NCBI GenBank assembly: GCA_023397905.1
Contig: JAEWSZ010000002.1
Coordinates: forward strand, 21,342 to 85,341
Source: Bacillota bacterium
GTDB taxonomy: Bacteria > Bacillota > Clostridia > Acetivibrionales > DSM-1351
Direction: 5' to 3'
Length of the DNA: 64,000 nucleotides
Position 1 is the stretch's first letter. Each line of letters opens with the position of its first letter. Of the stretch, positions 16,514 to 24,689 are shown in pieces. The translations under genes and the position numbers were made by a program. The notes under the pieces are model-generated. The model saw only the letters and a list, made by a program, of their open reading frames with translations, was not told the DNA's origin and did not search any database.

Positions 16514-18016
16514 ATGGCCTTATTGGGTGTGGATCTGGGTACAACCGCGTGCAAGGTGGCTGTTTACAGCAATGACGGCAGATCAATAGCAGGGACAAGA
16601 AGAGAATACAGAATAATCAAACCGAAAGCTCAATGGGTGGAGATAGATCCTCTGGAATTATTTGAAACCGTAAAATCAGCCGTATCTGAGGTGACCAAAA
16701 CCTGTTCCGAAAAAATACTGGCAATAAGTTTTTCAAGTCAGGGAGAAGGAGTTGTCCCATTAGATGATAATTTTAAGCCTGTTGGAAATATTATCGTTTC
16801 CTATGACAGAAGAACACTGGATCAGACTGAAAAACTGAGAAATGCACTGGGAGCAGACTTCTTTTATAAGACAGGCGGGCAGATACTTGCATCAATGGGC
16901 ACGGCCCCAAAAATAATGTGGATGCTTGAAAACCCGGGGTACTATCCCAAAAAGCCGTCGCATTTTGCATGCGTGGGAGATTATATTATCAGCTGCTTTG
17001 GCTGCCATCCCACAATTGATTATTCCCTGGCGGCCAGGACAATGATGTTTGATGTGCATGGAAAGCAGTGGTCGCAGCCGGTATTGGACTTCATAGGTAT
17101 TACCCGGGATATGCTCTCCAGAGTCCAAAAGGCAGGCACCCCAGTGGGGAAAATAGCTGCTTCAGTTGCTGCTGATCTAAATTTATCAAAAGATGCAATT
17201 ATCGTCGCAGGCGGGCATGATCAGCCATGTGCCATGCTGGGAACAGGTGCTGCAGGAACTGGTGAAGCAGCTTATTCCCTGGGAACAACCGAAACTTTGG
17301 TCTGTAGTATGGATGATTTCTGCTATGATCTCAAAAATTATGGGTTGCCATGTTATTCACATATCATTGATAATAAGTATATTACATTGCCCGGGAATTT
17401 TACGGGTGGGGTGCTTTTGCAATGGTATAGAGAGCAATTCGGCCAACTTGAGGAAAAGATTGCGGCGCTTACCCAAAGGGAAGTTTATGACGTGATTTTG
17501 GAGGATGTCGGAGATTCACCCACAAAGCTTCTGGTATTACCTCATTTCACTGTTACAGGATCGCCGTACAATGACTCTGAAAGTACGGGTGCAATAGCAG
17601 GGCTGCAGTTGGATACGAAAAAAGGAGAATTTATTAAAGGCTTGCTTGAGGGAGTGACTTATGAAATTCTATTAAATATAACAATTTTACGCGAGGTTGG
17701 AATTGATATTTCAGCCTTGAGGGTGGTAGGAGGGGGAACAAAATCCAAGAAAGTGATGCAAATGAAAAGCGATATTTTAGGTATTCCTCTGTATGCTTCA
17801 AGCAATATTGAGGCTCCGTGCAAAGGAGCTGCACTGCTTGCTGCAAAGGCTATTGGACTGATTGACAATATTGAGACCGCCTGGAAGCAAAATGAAGAAA
17901 GTCTTATGGAGTATTTACCAAATAAAGAGTATAATAGCTATTACTGGCAGCAGTTTAAAAAATACAGACAACTGTATCCGGCTATAAAGAAAGTTATTAA
18001 TTGGAAAACGGAGTGA
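16514..18016 (+). CDS. FGGY carbohydrate kinase, xylulokinase/gluconokinase-like
   Basis: This 500-residue sugar kinase starts at ATG 16514 behind GAGGGA. The N-terminal phosphate loop GVDLGTTACKVAVY and the motif GGHDQPCAMLGTG are those of xylulokinase-type FGGY enzymes; LRVVGGGTKSKKVMQMKSDI near the C-terminus is the FGGY signature region. It differs clearly from the rhamnulokinase-like enzyme at 11099, so the operon encodes two distinct sugar kinases. That suggests two sugars, or two ketoses, from one imported glycoside. The ROK regulator starts six bases after its stop. Confidence 0.87.
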   Translation: MALLGVDLGTTACKVAVYSNDGRSIAGTRREYRIIKPKAQWVEIDPLELFETVKSAVSEVTKTCSEKILAISFSSQGEGVVPLDDNFKPVGNIIVSYDRRTLDQTEKLRNALGADFFYKTGGQILASMGTAPKIMWMLENPGYYPKKPSHFACVGDYIISCFGCHPTIDYSLAARTMMFDVHGKQWSQPVLDFIGITRDMLSRVQKAGTPVGKIAASVAADLNLSKDAIIVAGGHDQPCAMLGTGAAGTGEAAYSLGTTETLVCSMDDFCYDLKNYGLPCYSHIIDNKYITLPGNFTGGVLLQWYREQFGQLEEKIAALTQREVYDVILEDVGDSPTKLLVLPHFTVTGSPYNDSESTGAIAGLQLDTKKGEFIKGLLEGVTYEILLNITILREVGIDISALRVVGGGTKSKKVMQMKSDILGIPLYASSNIEAPCKGAALLAAKAIGLIDNIETAWKQNEESLMEYLPNKEYNSYYWQQFKKYRQLYPAIKKVINWKTE

Positions 18017-18022
18017 TACTAT

Positions 18023-19237
18023 ATGTCGAATGAATCTATACTGGAGAGCAGAAAGTTCTATAAAAGAAATAAAATATTAAATATTATCAGGTACAATGAC
18101 AATGTTTCCAGACATGATTTGAAAAAAATAACTTCATATAGTATGACAACAGTTCTGAATATAACTGAGGAACTGTTAAAAGATAAACTTATTTATGAAG
18201 AGGATTGTAATGAAACCAGAGTTGGCAGGAAACCTCTCTGGTTAAAGATCAATCCTGTAGGCGGGTATTTTATCGGAATTGAGTTTAATCTATATCATAT
18301 GTATTGTGCGATGCTCAATTTTAATGGAGAAACTGTTTTCGAACACAGTATAAAGATTTCAAAGAACACCTGCAGTGATCGAATACTTGAAAATATATGC
18401 TCTCTTATTGAGATGGCGACTAACATGGTAAAAGGAGAAAATATTTTTGGTATTGGCATCGGCGTACCGGGTTATTTTGATTCGGCAAACGGCATTGCGC
18501 TGGAATATCCAATGATACCGGGGTGGGAGAATATACCCATTAAAAAAATAATTGAAGATAAATTTAATGTAACCTGCCATATAGACAATAATGTAACTGT
18601 TATGGCATTTGCGTATAAATGGTTGAAAGCCGATGAGCACTTTGATGATTTTATATTTATTTCTATCAGAAGCGGAGCGAGAATAGTTCCTGTAATAAAT
18701 AATGAATTATTCTTAAGTAATAAAGGCTTTTCAGGACAGCTGGGACATATAAAGATCCCAAGCAGCAACAGACTTTGTACCTGCGGAAAAAGAGGTTGCC
18801 TTAATGCCGAGATATCATACAGTGGAATAAGGTCCAAGATAATAGAAGGTGCACTGATAGGAAAATTTAAACAGCTATTGGAGTTGGTGGATAATGACAT
18901 TACAAAGGTTGATATATCGGCTTTTATAGAATCTGTTAAGTTGAAGCATGAGGATTCGTTGGAGCTCCTTTTTGAAACTGCCGGATATCTTGGGTATGCT
19001 ACAGGATTTCTTATTGATATTTTTGCACCCAAGAAGATTGTTCTTTTAGGTGAGCTGGTTAAAACCGGAGATGATTTTATAAAAGCGGTGTCAGAGGCGG
19101 TGAAAAAAAATTCTATAGAGGATAACTATAATAATTTAACAATATCCGCTTCAACCTTCAGTGACAATATTGGCGCACTGGGTGCTGCCGCTATGGTAAT
19201 GCAAAGAGAATTCGAATTTATAAAAGAGAATATTTAA
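18023..19237 (+). CDS. ROK-family transcriptional repressor (NagC/XylR type)
   Basis: This 404-residue protein has an N-terminal winged helix (about residues 14-70, including NVSRHDLKKITSYSMTTVLN) and a C-terminal ROK sugar-kinase-like domain. The ROK zinc motif is intact: GH, then CTCGKRGCLNAE. GIGIGVPGYFDS is the sugar-binding or ATPase-like loop. Such proteins repress sugar operons and let go when a sugar binds. As the last gene of the kinase-aldolase-importer operon it probably autoregulates it. The AT-rich palindrome at 10815-10847 is a candidate operator. It ends only 8 bases from the convergent Uma2-type gene. Confidence 0.92.
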   Translation: MSNESILESRKFYKRNKILNIIRYNDNVSRHDLKKITSYSMTTVLNITEELLKDKLIYEEDCNETRVGRKPLWLKINPVGGYFIGIEFNLYHMYCAMLNFNGETVFEHSIKISKNTCSDRILENICSLIEMATNMVKGENIFGIGIGVPGYFDSANGIALEYPMIPGWENIPIKKIIEDKFNVTCHIDNNVTVMAFAYKWLKADEHFDDFIFISIRSGARIVPVINNELFLSNKGFSGQLGHIKIPSSNRLCTCGKRGCLNAEISYSGIRSKIIEGALIGKFKQLLELVDNDITKVDISAFIESVKLKHEDSLELLFETAGYLGYATGFLIDIFAPKKIVLLGELVKTGDDFIKAVSEAVKKNSIEDNYNNLTISASTFSDNIGALGAAAMVMQREFEFIKENI

Positions 19238-19245
19238 GAGGGAAG

Positions 19246-19977
19246 CTATCCGAATAAAATCTTCAGCTCCACTTCCAGTCCATCAAAGGTATAGGATTTT
19301 ACTTTTTCATCATTTTTATAGGTGGTACTTTCCAGCAAATCGTTGTTTTCAAAATGAAATGCGGTTACTTCTTTGTTAAAAGGGTTGACAATCCAGTATT
19401 CCCGGACTCCGGTGGACATATACAGGTCCAGTTTTTTTATTGAGTCTTTTCTCCTGGTGCTTTCAGAGAGGATTTCCACCATGAGGGCAGGAACACCCAT
19501 ATAGTAACCTTTTTCATTGAGATTTTCCTCCAGGTCGCAGATAATCATCAAATCTGGCTGAACGATATTGATATTTTCGGAATTTCTTTTCAGGGTTATA
19601 TCAAAGGGTGCAAAAAAAGGTTGACATCCTTTGTCTTTAAACCAGGTGTGGAATGTACCATAAAGATTTCCTAGAATCTGCTGGTGAACAACTTTAGGTG
19701 AGGCCAGCAAATAAATCTCTCCATCTATATATTCATATCTATCTTCAGTATTTTCCCAAATTTCAAGGAATTCTTCCCAGGTTGCCTTCCGAGGAGAATA
19801 TACATAGGCCTCCGATGACTCTTTTACTATATCGTTTACCGCAGTACCGGTAACATCTTCATAAGCTGATAACCGTGCTACTTTTCTGCCCTTGTCGGTG
19901 ATGATGATATCCTCTTTTTCAACAGCTTGCAGATACTTTTCCAGATTGTTTTCCAGGTCGGTAACAGTAATAATCAT
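19246..19977 (-). CDS. Phd/YefM antitoxin-like domain fused to Uma2 nuclease domain (copy 1)
   Basis: This 243-residue protein starts at ATG 19977 (minus) behind GAGGAGG. Residues about 1-45 look like a Phd/YefM antitoxin DNA-binding domain (TDLENNLEKYLQAV, then IITDKGRKVARL). Residues about 65-240 match the Uma2 family of PD-(D/E)XK-fold putative endonucleases: YEYIDGEIYLL, PDLMIICD (Pro141-Asp142), VEILSESTRRKD (Glu168) and GVREYWIVNPF. Uma2 proteins are predicted nucleases of unknown role. The antitoxin-like head is unusual and suggests self-regulation or self-inhibition. A paralogue lies 62 bases upstream in transcription, and the pair is probably one transcript. The gene ends 8 bases from the convergent ROK gene. 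Confidence 0.85.
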   Translation of the reverse strand: MIITVTDLENNLEKYLQAVEKEDIIITDKGRKVARLSAYEDVTGTAVNDIVKESSEAYVYSPRKATWEEFLEIWENTEDRYEYIDGEIYLLASPKVVHQQILGNLYGTFHTWFKDKGCQPFFAPFDITLKRNSENINIVQPDLMIICDLEENLNEKGYYMGVPALMVEILSESTRRKDSIKKLDLYMSTGVREYWIVNPFNKEVTAFHFENNDLLESTTYKNDEKVKSYTFDGLEVELKILFG

Positions 19978-20039
19978 AAAGACCTCCTCAGAATTACTTA
20001 TTTAAAAGTTAAAAAGCTTGTGGAAATCATGCCGAAATA

Positions 20040-20768
20040 TCAGGCGAAAATACTTGAAAGACTGACTTCAAGGCCTTCAAAGATAAAGGATTTGACGGTT
20101 TCATCGTTCTTATAGTCTGCAATTTCAAGCAGATCATTATTGAGGTAAACATGTACTTCTTTACTGAAAGGGTCTACGATCCAGTACTCCTGAACTCCGG
20201 TTGACATGTAAAGATCCATTTTTTTTATCATGTCCTTTCTCCTGGTGCTTTGAGACAGGATTTCCACCATAAGCGAAGGAACACCCATATAATAATCCTT
20301 TTCATTTTTATTTTCATTCAGGTCGCATATAACCATCAGATCAGGCTGTACAATATTTATATTTTCTTCATTTCTTTTTAAGGTGATATCATAAGGAGCC
20401 ATCATGGGTCTGCATTTTTTACCTTTAAACCAGTTATAGAATATTCCGTGAAGCTCTCCCAATATCTCCTGATGTGTGGATTTAGGTGATGAAAGCAAAT
20501 ATATCTCACCGTCAATATATTCATATCTTTCCTCGCTGTTTTCGGAAATCTGAAGAAATTCTTCATATGTGACTTTTCTGGGCGTATAAGCGTAGGCTTC
20601 GGAAGCTTCTCTAACAAATTCTCCTTCATGGCTATTGTAAGTTACATCTTCATAAGCCGACAGCCGTGCTACTTTTCTGCCATTGCTGGTGATGATGACT
20701 TCCTCTCTTTCGGCAGCTCTAAGGTACTTACCAAGATTGTTCTTTAAGTCGGTAGCATTAATGATCAT
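20040..20768 (-). CDS. Phd/YefM antitoxin-like domain fused to Uma2 nuclease domain (copy 2)
   Basis: This 242-residue paralogue of the previous gene starts at ATG 20768 (minus) behind GGAGG. It has the same two-part build: a Phd/YefM-like head (TDLKNNLGKYLRAA, IITSNGRKVARL) and a Uma2 core with YEYIDGEIYLLSS, PDLMVICD, VEILSQSTRRKD and GVQEYWIVDPF. The two copies diverge most in the linker after residue 42 and at the C-terminus. It is the promoter-proximal gene: a perfect TTGACA-17-TATAAT promoter lies upstream, with TTAGCTAA boxes across the transcription start. The likely catalytic Asp, Glu and Lys residues are kept, so neither copy looks dead. Confidence 0.85.
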   Translation of the reverse strand: MIINATDLKNNLGKYLRAAEREEVIITSNGRKVARLSAYEDVTYNSHEGEFVREASEAYAYTPRKVTYEEFLQISENSEERYEYIDGEIYLLSSPKSTHQEILGELHGIFYNWFKGKKCRPMMAPYDITLKRNEENINIVQPDLMVICDLNENKNEKDYYMGVPSLMVEILSQSTRRKDMIKKMDLYMSTGVQEYWIVDPFSKEVHVYLNNDLLEIADYKNDETVKSFIFEGLEVSLSSIFA

Positions 20769-20795
20769 AGAAAACCTCCTACAACATCTGTCGAA

Positions 20796-20862
20796 TTAGC
20801 TAAAATGGCCGAAATATTTCAATTCGCATAGATATAAAAGAAATATTAGCTAAATTAGCTAA
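20796..20862 (-). promoter_or_regulatory. Three TTAGCTAA palindromes, putative autoregulatory operator
   Basis: The perfect 8-bp palindrome TTAGCTAA occurs at 20796-20803, 20846-20853 and 20855-20862. The last two are spaced 9 bases centre to centre and cover the expected transcription start, just downstream of the -10 box. The third lies near the ribosome site. Phd/YefM-type proteins bind short palindromes in their own promoters, so the fused protein itself is the likely ligand (inference). Confidence 0.65.
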
Positions 20863-20866
20863 TTTA

Positions 20867-20895
20867 ATTATAGAGAATAACACCGGAAATGTCAA
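20867..20895 (-). promoter_or_regulatory. Consensus sigma-A promoter for the Phd-Uma2 genes
   Basis: On the minus strand TTGACA (complement of 20890-20895) and TATAAT (complement of 20867-20872) are separated by exactly 17 bases. Both hexamers are perfect matches to the housekeeping consensus. A promoter this strong normally needs a repressor, consistent with the overlapping TTAGCTAA boxes. Confidence 0.85.
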
Positions 20896-20943
20896 ATAAA
20901 ATATTACAATTATATCAGGTTATTTGCAAAGTGTTCTCAGTCG

Positions 20944-21288
20944 TCAATATAATCTGAGATTATCTATTTTCCATTCGCCGTTTTCTTTAATAAGGTTCAG
21001 AACTCCGCTTTGTACTATTGTGGGGATACGCTGATTCAACAAAATATCTTGCAGACCTTCAGCGGTAAAAAATCCGGAATATTCTTCCTTCAGCTTATCT
21101 ATCTTCTTTTCAGGTCCTGCGGACGTCAAGCCGTCATATGAGTTATAATCTGAAACAGTATATATTTTTGTTAAAAATTCCCGGACTGTTTCTTCCTTGG
21201 AAGATTGGTGTGTCAGAACTATATTGGTAATTATACCGGCACCTGCCACAAGGATAACCAGGAGAATGAGTAATAATCTTCTTTTCAT
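20944..21288 (-). CDS. Small membrane-anchored or secreted protein of unknown function
   Basis: This 114-residue protein starts at ATG 21288 (minus) behind GGAGG. The N-terminus MKRRLLLILLVILVAG is a positive cluster followed by a hydrophobic segment, either an uncleaved anchor or a signal peptide without a lipobox Cys. The remainder is a small soluble domain ending in NLIKENGEWKIDNLRLY, a pattern seen in small NTF2-like or DUF4829-like extracytoplasmic domains. I do not recognise the family with confidence. It reads in the same direction as the Phd-Uma2 genes, but their own promoter lies in the 175-base gap between. Confidence 0.65.
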   Translation of the reverse strand: MKRRLLLILLVILVAGAGIITNIVLTHQSSKEETVREFLTKIYTVSDYNSYDGLTSAGPEKKIDKLKEEYSGFFTAEGLQDILLNQRIPTIVQSGVLNLIKENGEWKIDNLRLY

Positions 21289-21551
21289 TATGAACCTCCA
21301 TGATGTGATAATATTACAATTAATGAAATCTATATATATAATACTATATTTTTATTTATAATTTTGGGCTTCCGGCTCCCGCTTTACATTCCCACTCCCC
21401 ATATGCTATATTATCAATTGGAACGATTCTCAAGCATTTCGGGACATATTTTAAAATGAATGATAAAATAATAACAATCAATCAATAACTAATTAAATGG
21501 TTTGCAATATCAATGTATAAATAAATTATTAATAGTAAAAGGAGTATGTGT

Positions 21552-22757
21552 ATGGCGAAAATTGTGATGAAAACTCCACTGGTAGAGATGGATGGAGATG
21601 AAATGACCAGAGTGATCTGGAAAATGATAAAGGATATCCTGCTGATTCCTTATATTGACCTTAAAACCGAATATTATGATTTGGGGCTTGAATACAGGGA
21701 AAAAACCGGTGACCAGGTAACAACCGATTCCGCACTGGCAACAAAAAAATATGGAGTTGCGGTAAAATGCGCAACCATTACTCCAAATGCCGAAAGAGTG
21801 AAGGAATACAACCTTACTCAGATGTGGAAAAGCCCCAACGGCACTATCAGAGCGATTCTTGACGGTACGGTTTTCCGCGCGCCGATCCTTTTGGACAGCG
21901 TGAAGCCATTTGTAAAGACCTGGACCAAGCCCATAACCATTGCAAGACATGCGTACGGCGACGTGTACAAAAATGTGGAGTACCGGGTGCCGGGCGCAGG
22001 AAAGGCCGAGCTGGTATTTACAAATGAAAAGGGCGAGGAGACCCGCCAGACCATACATGATTTCAAGGGCGCCGGAGTTATACAGGGAATGCACAACATA
22101 GACGAATCCATAGGCAGCTTTGCCAGGTCCTGCTTCAATTACGCTCTGGATGTAAGACAGGATGTATGGTTTGCCACTAAGGATACCATATCCAAGAAAT
22201 ATGACCACACCTTTAAAGATATATTCCAGGAGATATACGAAAAGGAATATGATGAGAAATTCAAGGCCGCGGGGATAGAGTATTTCTACACCTTGATCGA
22301 CGATGCCGTTGCAAGGGTTGTCAGATCGGAAGGCGGCTTTATATGGGCATGCAAGAACTATGACGGCGATGTCATGTCCGACATGGTGGCAACGGCTTTC
22401 GGAAGTCTGGCAATGATGACTTCCGTACTGGTTTCTCCCGAAGGCTACTATGAGTACGAAGCGGCACATGGAACGGTACAGCGCCACTATTACCAGCACT
22501 TGAAGGGGCAGGAGACCTCAACTAATTCCATGGCGACCTTGTTTGCATGGACGGGAGCCCTGCGCAAAAGAGGTGAGCTGGACGGGATCAGCGAATTGAT
22601 TTCGTTTGCCGACAAGCTTGAAAAAGCCTCTCTTCTGACCATTGAAAACGGTGTAATGACAAAGGATCTTGCGGCGCTGTCGGAATTAAAGAACAAAAAG
22701 ACTGTAAATACCGAAGATTTCCTGAAGGAAGTTAAAAAGACCTTTGACGCGATGTAG
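21552..22757 (+). CDS. icd: NADP-dependent isocitrate dehydrogenase, eukaryotic type
   Basis: This 401-residue homodimeric enzyme converts isocitrate to 2-oxoglutarate and CO2. ATG 21552 has AAAAGGAG at 7-base spacing; ATG 21546 is too close to that site. The sequence is of subfamily II, like mitochondrial or cytosolic IDH, rather than the E. coli type. Signs are VEMDGDEMTRVIW, the substrate-binding WKSPNGTIRAILDGTVFR, YDGDVMSDMVATAFGSL (metal-binding aspartates) and EAAHGTVQRHY (NADP site). With citrate synthase at 58715 it would supply 2-oxoglutarate for glutamate synthesis. It is monocistronic and followed by a large structured repeat. Confidence 0.96.
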   Translation: MAKIVMKTPLVEMDGDEMTRVIWKMIKDILLIPYIDLKTEYYDLGLEYREKTGDQVTTDSALATKKYGVAVKCATITPNAERVKEYNLTQMWKSPNGTIRAILDGTVFRAPILLDSVKPFVKTWTKPITIARHAYGDVYKNVEYRVPGAGKAELVFTNEKGEETRQTIHDFKGAGVIQGMHNIDESIGSFARSCFNYALDVRQDVWFATKDTISKKYDHTFKDIFQEIYEKEYDEKFKAAGIEYFYTLIDDAVARVVRSEGGFIWACKNYDGDVMSDMVATAFGSLAMMTSVLVSPEGYYEYEAAHGTVQRHYYQHLKGQETSTNSMATLFAWTGALRKRGELDGISELISFADKLEKASLLTIENGVMTKDLAALSELKNKKTVNTEDFLKEVKKTFDAM

Positions 22758-23120
22758 ACTATGCAAATGGGATGCTGCAAAATAAATTCAATATAGTGAA
22801 ATATAATAATAACCGGTCCTCCTGTACCAATCTGTGCCAATGTGAAGCACGGTACACCGTGCTTCACATTGAATAAGTTACACCTGCGGACCGTATGAAC
22901 GAATTTCACATAAATTGAATTTAATAATTGGCAGCATCCTTTTTTTGTTTAAAATTATCTTGCGGTGTACAAAATTTATACAGGTACTTTAAATTTTTCA
23001 CTTTTTGCAATATTATAATTAAGGACATAATTTGTCCGAAGGGATTTATTAAATATAGAGAATACCTGTATTAAGGCAGGTGTATTTGTCGCCGGCTATG
23101 GCGGCGGAATGGAGATAAGA
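22758..23120 (+). repeat. Structured inverted-repeat element, then asnS leader
   Basis: The element spans about 22770-22939 and folds as nested stems. GGATGCTGC (22770) pairs with GCAGCATCC (22931), TAAATTCAAT (22783) with ATTGAATTTA (22914), GTGAAAT (22796) with ATTTCAC (22903), and CGGTCC (22814) with GGACCG (22888). In the centre is a perfect 15-bp hairpin, CAATGTGAAGCACGG / CCGTGCTTCACATTG (22838-22871). A T7 run follows the outer arm, so it can also terminate icd. A diverged, left-truncated copy follows the AraC gene at 28024. After it come a TATAAT (23014-23019) and a GGACA/TGTCC palindrome (23023-23037), probably the asnS promoter region. No T-box signature was seen. Confidence 0.75.
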
Positions 23121-24515
23121 ATGGGTTATACGGATATTAAAAAGCTTTTCAGGGCTCCTGAGGATTATGTGGGCACAACCGTAACGGTGCCGGGCTGGGT
23201 TAAAACAGTCCGCGATTCCAAAACCTTCGGCTTTATTGAACTCAATGACGGAACTTTTTTCAGGAATCTTCAGGTGGTTTTTGAAGAGGGCAGGCTTGAA
23301 AATTTTAAAGATGTTGCCAGGCTCACGGTGGGGTCGTCAATAGAGGTCGAAGGGGAATTGGTTGAGACGCCCAATGCAAAGCAGCCCTTTGAATTGAAGG
23401 CAACAAAAATAATCATTGAAAATCTTTGTCCCACTGACTATCAGCTTCAGAAAAAGAGGCATTCCTTTGAGTTCCTGAGGACAATTTCACATTTGAGACC
23501 CAGAACCAACACCTTTTCTGCGGTGTTCAGGGTCAGGTCCCTGGCCGCCTTTGCCATACACAGATTCTTTCAGGAGAGAGGCTTCGTATATGTGCACACG
23601 CCGCTTATTACAGGCAGCGATGCCGAAGGTGCAGGCCAGATGTTCATGGTGACTACCCTTGATATGAACAATCCGCCCAGAAAAGAAAATGGCAAGATAG
23701 ACTATTCACAGGATTTTTTTGAAAAAGAGACAAGCCTGACGGTAAGCGGTCAGCTCACAGGAGAGGCGTATGCGCTGGCATTTAAAAATATATACACCTT
23801 CGGCCCCACCTTCAGAGCTGAAAATTCAAACACCGCAAGGCATGCGGCGGAGTTCTGGATGATAGAGCCCGAGATAGCGTTTTCAGATCTGAAGGACGAT
23901 ATGCTGCTGGCTGAGGATATGCTCAAATATGTTATCAGCTATGTTATGGAAAACGCTCCGGAGGAGATGGAGTTTTTCAACAGCTTTATAGACAAGACCT
24001 TGCTTGAGAGATTGAATAACGTGGTAAATTCCAGCTTTGCACACATTACTTACACCGAGGCAATTGAAATCCTCCGGAAGAACAAGGAGAATTTTGAGTA
24101 TCCGGTAGAATGGGGAAGCGACCTCCAGACCGAGCACGAAAGATATATAACGGAACAGGTTTATAAAAAACCGGTTTTTGTAACCGATTATCCGAAGGAT
24201 ATAAAGGCCTTTTACATGAGGGTGAATGAGGACGGCAAAACTGTCGCCGCCATGGACCTGCTTGTGCCGGGAGTGGGCGAAATCATCGGCGGCAGCCAGA
24301 GAGAGGAACGGCTTGACGTCCTGGAAAAGAAAATGGACGAGATGGGGCTCAAAAAGGACGATTACTGGTGGTACCTGGAGCTCCGCAAATTCGGCGGAAC
24401 AAAGCATGCCGGTTTTGGACTGGGCTTTGAGAGAGCTATAATGTATCTCACGGGTATCACGAATATCAGGGATGTCATTCCTTTCCCGAGAACCACGGGC
24501 AGCTGCGAATTCTGA
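23121..24515 (+). CDS. asnS: Asparagine--tRNA ligase
   Basis: This 464-residue class IIb aminoacyl-tRNA synthetase charges tRNA-Asn in the cytoplasm; E. coli AsnRS is 466 residues. ATG 23121 lies 6 bases after GGAG; ATG 23109 overlaps that site. The N-terminal OB-fold (about 10-100) carries VTVPGWVKTVRDSKTFGFIE. Motif 2 is seen as FRAENSNTARHAAEFWMIEP and motif 3 as GFGLGFERAIMYLTG with RDVIPFPRTTGSCEF. The ending favours AsnRS over AspRS. A bidirectional terminator follows at 24604-24651. Confidence 0.97.
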   Translation: MGYTDIKKLFRAPEDYVGTTVTVPGWVKTVRDSKTFGFIELNDGTFFRNLQVVFEEGRLENFKDVARLTVGSSIEVEGELVETPNAKQPFELKATKIIIENLCPTDYQLQKKRHSFEFLRTISHLRPRTNTFSAVFRVRSLAAFAIHRFFQERGFVYVHTPLITGSDAEGAGQMFMVTTLDMNNPPRKENGKIDYSQDFFEKETSLTVSGQLTGEAYALAFKNIYTFGPTFRAENSNTARHAAEFWMIEPEIAFSDLKDDMLLAEDMLKYVISYVMENAPEEMEFFNSFIDKTLLERLNNVVNSSFAHITYTEAIEILRKNKENFEYPVEWGSDLQTEHERYITEQVYKKPVFVTDYPKDIKAFYMRVNEDGKTVAAMDLLVPGVGEIIGGSQREERLDVLEKKMDEMGLKKDDYWWYLELRKFGGTKHAGFGLGFERAIMYLTGITNIRDVIPFPRTTGSCEF

Positions 24516-24603
24516 TGAGAAATAAACTGGATGCAATGATTATAAAATTGACATAAATAATGAATAGAAAATAATAAAAATATCTGTTGAATCCGTAAAA
24601 AAA

Positions 24604-24651
24604 CAAAAGGGGAACATACCATAGCCGGAGCAAGCTTTGGGGTTCCCCTTT
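24604..24651. terminator. Bidirectional terminator between asnS and the DUF4397 gene
   Basis: AAAAGGGGAAC (24604-24614) and GTTCCCCTTTT (24641-24651) form an 11-bp perfect stem. It has an A-rich left flank and T-rich right flank, so it can work for both convergent genes. Confidence 0.8.
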
Positions 24652-24689
24652 TACTGTCCTTAAAACAGTGAAATGCAAAATTACAGGGC

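Noticed and set aside
19238..19245. Possible frameshift or fusion at the 8-base junction of the ROK and Uma2-type genes
   Set aside because: Both genes are full length and convergent with proper stops; the tight spacing is real but not a defect.
21510..22499. Long open frame on the minus strand opposite icd (about 330 codons)
   Set aside because: It lies inside a clear icd gene, has no ribosome site, and reads as cysteine- and histidine-rich sequence without any domain; it is a by-product of codon use.
22940..23120. Possible T-box riboswitch upstream of asnS
   Set aside because: The conserved AGGGTGG..ACCGCG motif is absent and the leader after the probable -10 box is too short for a T-box.
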